Shown here one piece after another: positions 1 through 6,874 of a stretch of 41,518 nt of DNA. The notes under the pieces are model-generated. The model made no database searches. It was not told where the DNA came from and saw only the letters and a list, made by a program, of their open reading frames with translations. The first letter of the stretch is position 1; each line of letters begins with the position of its first letter. Source of the DNA: Planctomycetota bacterium (GTDB lineage: Bacteria; Planctomycetota; UBA1135; GCA-002686595); NCBI GenBank assembly GCA_028823345.1, contig JAPKBR010000030.1, positions 1-41,518 on the forward strand. Direction: 5' to 3'. Made by a program: the position numbers and the translations under genes.

Positions 1-187
1 GCGCCTGCTTTGGGTAGAACGCATTCTGGTGCCATCCGAGATAGGTGCCGATCGCAACAAAATTCCTAGGCCCACCCGCAAGCGGAGCAGGAGCCCCGAA
101 GGCCTCGAGGCTCGGCACCGCAAACAAGGCAGAGGCTCCCTTAATGAAGTGCCTGCGGTTCAAAGTGGTATAGGCGGACGAATGCAT
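1..187 (-). CDS. DUF1552 domain protein, N-terminal fragment (cut by window edge)
   Basis: Reading the minus strand from an ATG at 187 gives 62 codons without a stop, running off the left end. The peptide starts MHSSAYTTLNRRHFIKGASA, a twin-arginine (NRRHFIKG) export signal with a hydrophobic stretch ending near AFGAP, followed by a segment rich in GTYLGWHQNAFYPK. That order (RRHFLRG, AL..PxLEAF, then a GTYLGxHxxxFxPK block) is what I know from the start of DUF1552 proteins, which are exported proteins of unknown function common in Planctomycetota and often encoded beside DUF1592/cytochrome-c proteins. No Shine-Dalgarno site is visible before the ATG. The rest of the gene and its expected partner lie outside the window. 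Family assignment is by memory of the motif and rests on 62 residues only. Confidence 0.8.
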   Translation of the reverse strand, partial: MHSSAYTTLNRRHFIKGASALFAVPSLEAFGAPAPLAGGPRNFVAIGTYLGWHQNAFYPKQA

Positions 188-509
188 CAGGTTTGCTTTG
201 TGGTGAAAAATCCTATGCACAGGGCGAGACTGATAGGCATTCCAAGCCAGCAGTCGGCACGGCCCGACGGATAGGAAGTCCAAGCGGGCACTGGGTTCAG
301 GACCCAGTGTAGCCTGAGGCGCCATTTTACGGCAACACCCTCTCCTACGCCTTCCGGAAGCGCGGAACCGACCTGTTCAACCCTTCGCCCTGCCCAGGAC
401 GACCCACCTCGGCACCATGGACCGGCGCGCGCTGCGCCAGTCACCGAAGGCCTCCGGCCAGCACCCCTAAGGATGCCAGCCCGCGCTTGCTTCAATCAGT
501 TGTGCTGGC
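188..509. other. Intergenic region without a recognisable gene
   Basis: About 320 bases separate the end of the barrel-like lipoprotein gene (minus, ends at 510) from the start of the DUF1552 gene (minus, starts at 187). The open frames here look like composition artefacts: they are rich in Arg, Gly and Trp and show no domain. The region holds a perfect 8-base hairpin at 289-309 and a 10-base palindrome at 351-360 (CTTCCGGAAG). It should contain the end of the upstream transcript and the promoter of the DUF1552 gene, but I could not identify a convincing -35/-10 pair. Confidence 0.6.
289..309. other. Perfect 8-bp hairpin
   Basis: CACTGGGT (289-296) and ACCCAGTG (302-309) form a perfect stem around a 5-base loop. 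No run of T follows on either strand, so it is not a standard intrinsic terminator. It could be an operator-like inverted repeat or a weak Rho-dependent stop for the lipase operon ending at 510. Its function is unknown. Confidence 0.45.
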
Positions 510-1235
510 CTAGAGGTACCAGGTCAACCCGCCAAAGAGGACCAAGCCTTCGGCCCAAACCTGCACGTCGGCGGTCGCATTCCCGAGGTTCGGGAAGACC
601 AAGGTGTCTTCGCCGGGGGTCAGGGCAAACTCGTAAAAAGCTCCCATGTCCAAGGAAAGACCTTCGCGCAACATGTAGGAGGCTCCACCCACCAAGCCGA
701 GGGTCCAGTAACTGGAACCCACGATGTTCACATTCTCGTTGGGAATCGACCCCGGATAATTCACATCCACCGCGCCAAAATCCACCTCCGGAATGTACCC
801 CAGATCGACGCCCACAAAGGGCTTCCATCGTCCGTCATCGCCCATAGGGCTCAACCAGTAGCGCGACGACAGTAAGAAGTGGTGCGTGGTGAAAGCATCC
901 GGAGTGAGTTCTGCCGAAAGGGGCGCGATCGGGTCCGCGTCAAAGTTACGCAGCTCGTAAACCAGTCCCAGGGAAAAGTCATCAGTGATGAAGCGGTTGA
1001 CCTTCAGCGCCCCCCCGTAGTTAGGGGTCAGGTCCGTGTCGTCCGTCCCGGTTTCCCCAGAGAGGACACCGCCTGTACCTTCCGCCTCGGTGGTTGCCCC
1101 GTAGAACGCCCACCCGGTGGAAGTGCCGATGGTGGTGGCACCCGCGCCAATGCCGGCCCAGGGGTCGGTCATGTTGGAGGCGCAAGAGGAAAGGAGGAGG
1201 GCACCGATAAGCGCAATTTTCTTGGGGGGAATCAT
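510..1235 (-). CDS. Small outer-membrane beta-barrel-like lipoprotein
   Basis: A 241-residue protein with a lipoprotein signal (lipobox LSSC, Cys18). The mature part alternates short amphipathic beta-like stretches with Gly/Asp-rich turns (for example FSLGLVYELRNF, WKPFVGVDLGYIPEV, LSLDMGAFYEFAL) and ends in GGLTWYL. This is the pattern of an 8-strand OmpA/OmpW-sized outer-membrane barrel. I do not recognise a named family. The ATG overlaps the stop of the upstream lipase gene by four bases (ATGA), and GGAG lies 7 bases before it (1243-1246, minus strand), so translation is very probably coupled to the lipase. The pairing suggests that the barrel assists the lipase or takes up its products. 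That is inference. Confidence 0.7.
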   Translation of the reverse strand: MIPPKKIALIGALLLSSCASNMTDPWAGIGAGATTIGTSTGWAFYGATTEAEGTGGVLSGETGTDDTDLTPNYGGALKVNRFITDDFSLGLVYELRNFDADPIAPLSAELTPDAFTTHHFLLSSRYWLSPMGDDGRWKPFVGVDLGYIPEVDFGAVDVNYPGSIPNENVNIVGSSYWTLGLVGGASYMLREGLSLDMGAFYEFALTPGEDTLVFPNLGNATADVQVWAEGLVLFGGLTWYL

Positions 1236-3586
1236 TGGACAACTCCGTTGCTGACGGCGCCAACGCCGACTGTGATTTCAGGGGTGAGGCCGGAGAAGGC
1301 AGCGGCTGTTCCACTCATCTCTTGATAAATAACAAGCCCAAGAATGAAGTCGTACCAGAAAGGTTCGCTTCCAGTCGTCTCCCAGGGCGGAACAATCAAA
1401 CTCGAGTGCTTTCCTTTCAAGTACTTGACGAACCCTTGAGCCGGATTCACTCCCGGTATTCCAGTAAGGGGCGCGTTGGCCGAAGTCACCTCGGTCAATC
1501 CGAGCTCTGCGACCAGGGGGTCCGTGCCCGAAAGAGGTGCGCCTACCACGTTGTTAGGCACAACCAAATCCGACAGGGTCGGCATGGTCTCAGGGCCACC
1601 GGCCGTATCCGCCAAACCTCCTCCGACGACCTCGATCAGGTGAATCGGAGTCATGTTGGTGATGTCGGTTCCAACCAAGAGGCTCGCGAAGTTAATCGGA
1701 TCGACTCCATCCACGACCGCCTGAGATGCAAAGAAGAAAGACTCGTATTCAGGAGTCCCGGGCAACACACCCTGCAGGGCAAGTGCGCCATCAACCGTCG
1801 GGCCATAAGCAACAGAGCCCTGTAAGAGCTTGGCGATGCCCCCACCCGGTGCAATCAACGTCAGGGGCGCAGGAGGATCTGAACCCTGAACACCCAAAAT
1901 GTTGTGCTGAATCGCGAGGGTCGGGACCGAGACGATCGCGCCCAGGGAGTGCCCCATGAAGGCCACGTCACTGCCTGAGAGGTCTCCTCCATTGCCGTCG
2001 TCGTCCAGGTCGATGGAGGGCAGCAATTGCCGCAACGCGGTCAAGTCTGCCACTGATTGCATGATGTTTGCTTTTGCGCTCAAGAGGTAGGCCAAGTTCA
2101 GGAAGTGAGATCCCGAGCTATCCTCGGTGCCATCTGGATCAGTACCGAATGTGCCGCCGCCAACAAAGTCCAACCCAAACGTGCGCTCACGCACCGTCTC
2201 TGGAGCCGCGCCGTCGGTGTACCCAACGATCGCCTCCGCGCCAATCTGAGCCAGAGCCCCAGCCAATAGATCGTCGGCGCCCTCGACTAGTCCGTGCAGG
2301 GGCAAGTCAATCGCGATTCCGACGCGACCTGCATCGGCAAGTGCCTGTGCGACGCCCAGCAGAGCTGCTCGGCTAGAGGTAATTCCGTGCACAAAGATCG
2401 TCACCGGCGCATCCCCCAGCACAAGGCCATCGGGAACAATCGCCAGGACGGGAACCTTCTCCATGCCTTGGAAACTTGGAATTGGATTCAGCCAAGACAG
2501 GTTGCGCGTGCCATCAAACGCGGGAAAGCGCGCTTCCCAAGTGCGTGTCAAGGGGCCCGGATCCTGAGGGCTGCCGTTCCCAACTGCGGAATAGGAGGGC
2601 ATCGAGACAGAGCCCACATAGACCTGGCCACCGCCTGCGCCCCAAGAGCCGTAAATTGTGCTCACATTAAATCCAGCCAATCCCGTGTCGGTAAATACAC
2701 CAGCCTCTGCCTGCGGCACCTCAGTGATTGGCTCGCCAAGCCCATCAAAGGCGCCCGTAAAGTCCACAAATGGAGGCATCACCGCATTCCCATAAAGGTT
2801 GATCAGGTCGTCCTCAAGGCCAAGGGCGATTGTTGCCGCCGCAACAACAGGGTCCACAGCAATTCCCGCGCGGGTTCCAATGGACTGGGTCGTGAAGCTA
2901 TAGGCGACCACGATCGAATCAGACGGCGTACCCGCCGCGCCAGCAATCAAGTGCATCTGGTCGACCAAAACATCCAACTGCGCTAGAGGGTGATCCACGA
3001 CCAACGAGCCCTCATCTGCAACGATTGCATACTCAGTATCACGCCCAACCGGATCGCCCACAGCGTCCAAAATGCCGTTGGTAGCAATCACCATGTAGGC
3101 GGTTCCCGGCTTGAAGGGCGAGGTCGGACGCAACTCCAGAGTTGCACCGCTCGGATCCCCAGCAGAAAGCGCGAGCTCTATGGTCATCACTTCCCCCACG
3201 AGCCCAATCACGGGACCGCCAACGGGGACGACGCTCGTATCGGTCGTCACCTCCAACACGCGCAAGGTACTGCCGAGCACTACCGTGCCGAAATCTATCG
3301 GACGACTGAACCTCAAGGGGAAAGGCGCCACCGTGGACCACCCATCAAGGGCGTTCAGCGCCTCGATGGGATTCCCGAGATCAACAGGGCCTGGGGCGGT
3401 TGGAATATTCAAGGTCCCATCAATGGACCCCGCAAACAAGAGGTCGTTGGGCGTGGGAATATTGCCGGTAGACGGGCTGTAAACCACGACCGTGGGTTTT
3501 TCGTCCTCGGAAATTGTGCTAGGAACTCCATCCGAACAACTGGCCAGCAGGCCGAGGGTACAAGCTAGGGGAAAACTATATTTCAT
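1232..3586 (-). CDS. VolA/Pla-1/Cef-like surface lipase lipoprotein
   Basis: A 784-residue lipoprotein: signal peptide with lipobox LASC (Cys17), then a beta-rich N-terminal region (about 30-240) resembling the Lipase_bact_N domain of the VolA/Pla-1/Cef extracellular lipases (PNDLLF near the start, LRFSRPIDF, LRPTSPFKPGTAYMVI). An alpha/beta-hydrolase domain follows, with HGITSSR (oxyanion region) and the nucleophile elbow FMGHSLGA near residues 543-550. VolA of Vibrio cholerae is a surface-exposed lysophospholipase that frees fatty acids. A ribosome-binding GGAG sits 5 bases before the ATG (3592-3595). The gene is first in a two-gene unit with the barrel-like lipoprotein. The catalytic Asp and His are not assigned with confidence. 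The lipase call is strong; the exact substrate is open. Confidence 0.82.
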   Translation of the reverse strand: MKYSFPLACTLGLLASCSDGVPSTISEDEKPTVVVYSPSTGNIPTPNDLLFAGSIDGTLNIPTAPGPVDLGNPIEALNALDGWSTVAPFPLRFSRPIDFGTVVLGSTLRVLEVTTDTSVVPVGGPVIGLVGEVMTIELALSAGDPSGATLELRPTSPFKPGTAYMVIATNGILDAVGDPVGRDTEYAIVADEGSLVVDHPLAQLDVLVDQMHLIAGAAGTPSDSIVVAYSFTTQSIGTRAGIAVDPVVAAATIALGLEDDLINLYGNAVMPPFVDFTGAFDGLGEPITEVPQAEAGVFTDTGLAGFNVSTIYGSWGAGGGQVYVGSVSMPSYSAVGNGSPQDPGPLTRTWEARFPAFDGTRNLSWLNPIPSFQGMEKVPVLAIVPDGLVLGDAPVTIFVHGITSSRAALLGVAQALADAGRVGIAIDLPLHGLVEGADDLLAGALAQIGAEAIVGYTDGAAPETVRERTFGLDFVGGGTFGTDPDGTEDSSGSHFLNLAYLLSAKANIMQSVADLTALRQLLPSIDLDDDGNGGDLSGSDVAFMGHSLGAIVSVPTLAIQHNILGVQGSDPPAPLTLIAPGGGIAKLLQGSVAYGPTVDGALALQGVLPGTPEYESFFFASQAVVDGVDPINFASLLVGTDITNMTPIHLIEVVGGGLADTAGGPETMPTLSDLVVPNNVVGAPLSGTDPLVAELGLTEVTSANAPLTGIPGVNPAQGFVKYLKGKHSSLIVPPWETTGSEPFWYDFILGLVIYQEMSGTAAAFSGLTPEITVGVGAVSNGVVQ

Positions 3587-3610
3587 GGGTACTCCAAGAG
3601 CGCCGCGATA

Positions 3611-3618
3611 GGGGGGGG
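3611..3618. other. Run of eight G
   Basis: A G8 homopolymer lies 25-32 bases upstream of the lipase start codon, in the likely leader or promoter region (C8 when read on the lipase strand). Such tracts can slip during replication and can also be sequencing artefacts. Confidence 0.5.
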
Positions 3619-3709
3619 TCGAAAGAGAACGTGCGATGCCGAGAGATTGTGATCAGTGAGGGCAATCTTCGCAAGCGACCCCTCATCGAAGGCCCCCTAA
3701 GCACGGAAA

Positions 3710-3742
3710 CCCGCCTCCTCGGGTAAACACCGTGGAGGCGGG
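3710..3742 (-). terminator. Probable intrinsic terminator after fadD
   Basis: CCCGCCTCC (3710-3718) and GGAGGCGGG (3734-3742) form a perfect 9-base GC-rich stem with a 15-base loop, 31 bases beyond the fadD stop codon. On the minus strand the stem is followed by TTTCC, a short U tract. It would separate fadD from the lipase operon. The long loop and weak U tract keep confidence moderate. Confidence 0.5.
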
Positions 3743-3773
3743 CCTCGAGCCTCGCAGAGTCTAACGCTAGGAA

Positions 3774-5462
3774 TCAGCTCTTGTTTTTCGCCATCTCCAT
3801 GTCCCGCAACTCACGGCGCAGAACCTTCAGCACGCTGCTCTTGGGCAACTCATCCAAAAATTCAACCAAACGCGGGACCTTGTACTTGGCTAAGTTCTCG
3901 CGACAGTAAGCCTGAACTTCTTCCACGCTTAAGCTCTTTCCTGGATTCAACACGATGAACGACTTGACCGTTTCCCCGTATTCGTCATGGGGTATGCCGA
4001 TCGTCGCCGCTTCAAGGATTGCATCATGGGCCACCAGCACACCGTCTACCTCGTCGGGGAAAACTTTGAAGCCGGAGCAATTGATCATGTCCTTCTTGCG
4101 TCCGACGATTTGGTAATAACCCTCCTCGTCCACTACTGCTAAGTCGCCTGTGTACATCCAACCATCTCGAATCGAGTTGGCTGTCTCGTCCGGACGACCC
4201 CAATACCCTTTCATCACTTGGGGGCCTTTGACGATCAACTCGCCCTCTTCGCCCATGGGGACGTCCAGAGTCCCAGTGTCGATGTCCACAATCCGCGCGT
4301 CTGTATCTGCCACAGGGATTCCCACCGAGCCCGCCTTGCGCACGCCGTTGAGCGGGTTGCAATGGGTCACGGGAGAGGTCTCGCTCATGCCAAAGCCCTC
4401 GACGATCTTGGAACCGGTCATGCTTTCAAATTTGTGCATCACATCCGGCGGCAAGGGTGCCGATCCGCTGAAGCAATATTTGATGCTGGACACATCGATC
4501 TTTTCGATGCCCGGGAAGTTGTTCAGCCCGTTGAACAGTGCCGGTACCCCCGGGAACAGAGTGACCTTGTGCTTAGCGATTGCTTTCACCACGGACGGCA
4601 AGTCACGCGGATTGGGCAAGAGGACCATGCACGCGCCCGAAGCCATGCCCCAGCCCATACAGATGCTCATGCCAAACACATGAAATAGGGGCAACGCGGT
4701 CATCAATACCTCTTCGCCATACTTGACGCCGGTGAACCAGCCGTCAATCTGCTGAATGTTGCTACAGAGATTCTTGTGGGTCAGCATCGCGCCCTTCGAA
4801 GGACCCGTCGTGCCGCCGGTGTACTGCAGAGCAGCCACCTGATTCCAATCGAACTCAGGCCGGGGCGCAGGCCCGCTGGCTTGCTTGATCATGTCCTTGA
4901 ACAAGATCATGTCCGACTCCGGGGCAACCTTGGCCCAGCGCGGAGGGTTCTGCTTCTTCAGCTTCAAAGGCGCCAAGAAATTCAAAGGAAAGCGCAGATA
5001 GCCGGGGATCGAGGCCACGACCCACTTCTTGGGAGCCAACTCACTTCGGCGATCCCGCACAAAGTCATCCCAAATAAAGTCCATGGTCACCGCGACTTCA
5101 CAGCCGGAGTCTCGCCACTGATGTTCCAACTCGCGGAAGGTGTACAGGGGGTTGGTCATCACCACTTCGGCTCCTAGCTGGAGCGCCGCGATGTATGAGA
5201 TTGCCGCCTGGGGTACGTTGGGCAGCTGGATCGCAACCCGCGTGCCCAATGTGACACCCAACTCGGCAAAACCAGCCGCGCATTTTTCGACCTCGGCCCC
5301 AAACTCGGCATAGGTCAATTTACAATTAAGGAAGACCAGGGCCGGACTGTTGGGGAAATTTTTGACCGTTTCCCAGAACACCTGGGGAATGGTGAGTTCC
5401 TTGTAATCGATCGCCGTGGGGACACCTTTGTCGTAGCTCGTATGCCAGTTTCGCTGTTCCAT
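3774..5462 (-). CDS. fadD: Long-chain fatty acid-CoA ligase
   Basis: A 562-residue ANL-superfamily adenylating enzyme, matching the length of E. coli FadD (561). Visible motifs, in order: phosphate loop YTGGTTGPSKG (about 214-224), GFGMSETSP (about 354), YTGDL with the hinge region GRKKDMI (about 434-455), and the C-terminal lysine motif LPKSSVLKVLRREL near 537. The usual Gly before the catalytic Lys is Leu here; the Lys itself is kept. It activates fatty acids to acyl-CoA with ATP at the inner face of the membrane. I chose the ATG at 5462 because the protein then starts like FadD (MEQRNWHTSY) and a GGAGG lies 13 bases upstream; a longer frame from 5501 lacks a ribosome site. It is divergent from the acyltransferase at 5546. 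Downstream lies the surface lipase operon, which fits uptake and activation of released fatty acids. Confidence 0.93.
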   Translation of the reverse strand: MEQRNWHTSYDKGVPTAIDYKELTIPQVFWETVKNFPNSPALVFLNCKLTYAEFGAEVEKCAAGFAELGVTLGTRVAIQLPNVPQAAISYIAALQLGAEVVMTNPLYTFRELEHQWRDSGCEVAVTMDFIWDDFVRDRRSELAPKKWVVASIPGYLRFPLNFLAPLKLKKQNPPRWAKVAPESDMILFKDMIKQASGPAPRPEFDWNQVAALQYTGGTTGPSKGAMLTHKNLCSNIQQIDGWFTGVKYGEEVLMTALPLFHVFGMSICMGWGMASGACMVLLPNPRDLPSVVKAIAKHKVTLFPGVPALFNGLNNFPGIEKIDVSSIKYCFSGSAPLPPDVMHKFESMTGSKIVEGFGMSETSPVTHCNPLNGVRKAGSVGIPVADTDARIVDIDTGTLDVPMGEEGELIVKGPQVMKGYWGRPDETANSIRDGWMYTGDLAVVDEEGYYQIVGRKKDMINCSGFKVFPDEVDGVLVAHDAILEAATIGIPHDEYGETVKSFIVLNPGKSLSVEEVQAYCRENLAKYKVPRLVEFLDELPKSSVLKVLRRELRDMEMAKNKS

Positions 5463-5531
5463 AGTTATGCAATTGCCTCCGTAGTGGTTCCTGCCAAGCA
5501 TAGGGTCAAGAACACCCCGAGGAAAGAACTA

Positions 5532-5540
5532 CCCCCCCCC
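5532..5540. other. Run of nine C in the fadD/acyltransferase divergent spacer
   Basis: A C9 tract lies 5 bases before the acyltransferase ATG, within the short spacer between two divergent genes. It is followed by AGGGG touching the start codon. No in-frame start exists upstream of the tract (a stop codon occurs at 5501-5503), so slippage would alter spacing in the leader rather than the reading frame. Confidence 0.55.
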
Positions 5541-5545
5541 AGGGG

Positions 5546-6874
5546 ATGTTCACAATCCTCCGGGTGTACGCCCTGGTCAAACTCTATGGGCGGGCCCTGG
5601 TCCGCTCCTACTATCACGTCCACTCCTCAGGTACCCAGATCGAGGAGCAGGGCCCGATGATTTTGGTGAGCAACCACTCCGGTGGCCTTGTGGATGGGGG
5701 CCTAATTTGGTTCATCTGCTCGCGCAACCCCCGTTTCATCGCCAAATACACCCTTTTTAAGATGCCTTTCCTCAAGCACATCATGGGGGCGACCGGCGCG
5801 ATTCCGGTCTATCGCAAGAAGGACAAAGTGGACACCAACCAAAACAGAGGGTCCTTCGATGCAGTTTACGAGGAACTCGCACGGGGTGGAGCAATCGGCA
5901 TGTTCCCCGAGGGCGAAGGCGGCAGCGCTCCAGGCCTACGTCAATTCAAGACTGGAGCGGCGCGCATGGCACTTGGAGCCTTGGCGTCCAAGGATTGGAA
6001 CCTCGATGTGAGCGTTCAGCCCGTGGGCGTTTACTACGACAACCGCGACCGTTACCGCAGCAACATCTTTGCTTGGATTGGAGAGCCCATCAACTTCAAG
6101 CACCTGCGCGAGCTCTACGAGCAAAGCCCGATCAAAGCTGCGCGGCAGGCCACCGAGGAAATCCGCGCTGCCCTGGCTAAGTGCGTCGTGCAGTACAACT
6201 CCCATGAAGAAGCCCCCGCCATGGTCATGGCTGCGGACCTCATTCCCCACCGTGGACGCCAGCTCCCCGAGCGTGTGCATTCCTGCGTGGCCGCGATGCA
6301 ACGCTTGAAAGAGGTCGCTCCCAGGCGCGCCAAAAAGCTCAAAGCAGGCCTGGACCAACTTTCCGACGAACTCCAGCAAATCGGCATCCGTGCCAACGAC
6401 TTGGACCAGCGCCCGGGACTCGGCACGACCACCGCGGCTGTGGCCGTGCTGGCAGTGACGTTTCTTTTGCGCTGGATCATTTGGATCGCTTGGCTTCCGG
6501 TCTTGGTACCCGCTCAGGTTGTGTCACGTCGAAAGGCTCCACCGGACAAGGTCGTCACCTTCCAACTCTTTGGGTCCACTTTTGTCTCACCCGTCTGGCT
6601 GCTTTGCAGTGGCCTTTGGCTGGGGTCCACCTATGGTTTGCAAGCTGGCCTGGGCGCGGTCGCGGGCTTGGGCATCTCCGCCTTCTGCGCGGGGCCCGTG
6701 CGCGATGGGTTCCTTAGGAGCTTGGCCGTTGTCCGCGGCCGCTTCGAGGGCGGCGCCCGTGGCGAACGCAACCTGCGCCTGTTGAAGTTACGCAACCAAC
6801 TCACCTTGGCCCTCACCCGTCGCTCCAACGCCATGCAGCGCCTGAATAGGTCACAGGACTCCCAAACCGGATGA
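5546..6874 (+). CDS. PlsC/Gpt2-type glycerolipid acyltransferase with membrane tail
   Basis: A 442-residue protein whose N-terminal 220 residues are an LPLAT (PlsC-like) acyltransferase: NHSGGLVD (His44), GAIPVYRKKD, a conserved FDAVYEEL helix and FPEGEGG with LRQFKTGAARMAL. The first block spaces His and Asp by five residues (H-x5-D) rather than the classic H-x4-D, as in the yeast Gpt2/Sct1 glycerol-3-phosphate acyltransferase branch, so it may acylate glycerol-3-phosphate rather than lysophosphatidate. Residues about 290-385 hold two or three hydrophobic segments followed by a basic tail, giving a membrane anchor unusual for simple PlsC. The stop overlaps the next gene by four bases (ATGA), so the two are an operon. 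The start is poorly defined, because AGGGG abuts the ATG. Confidence 0.85.
   Translation: MFTILRVYALVKLYGRALVRSYYHVHSSGTQIEEQGPMILVSNHSGGLVDGGLIWFICSRNPRFIAKYTLFKMPFLKHIMGATGAIPVYRKKDKVDTNQNRGSFDAVYEELARGGAIGMFPEGEGGSAPGLRQFKTGAARMALGALASKDWNLDVSVQPVGVYYDNRDRYRSNIFAWIGEPINFKHLRELYEQSPIKAARQATEEIRAALAKCVVQYNSHEEAPAMVMAADLIPHRGRQLPERVHSCVAAMQRLKEVAPRRAKKLKAGLDQLSDELQQIGIRANDLDQRPGLGTTTAAVAVLAVTFLLRWIIWIAWLPVLVPAQVVSRRKAPPDKVVTFQLFGSTFVSPVWLLCSGLWLGSTYGLQAGLGAVAGLGISAFCAGPVRDGFLRSLAVVRGRFEGGARGERNLRLLKLRNQLTLALTRRSNAMQRLNRSQDSQTG

Noticed and set aside
29..274. 81-residue plus-strand open frame at the left edge
   Set aside because: It is antisense to the DUF1552 start, which has a Tat signal and conserved blocks; the plus frame is Arg-rich and has no domain.
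187..495. 102-residue minus-strand open frame in the intergenic region
   Set aside because: Composition is Arg/Gly/Trp-rich with no signal, domain or ribosome site; it ends where the DUF1552 start begins.
2294..2986. 230-residue plus-strand open frame inside the lipase gene
   Set aside because: It lies antisense to a clear lipase coding region and looks like random sequence in high GC.
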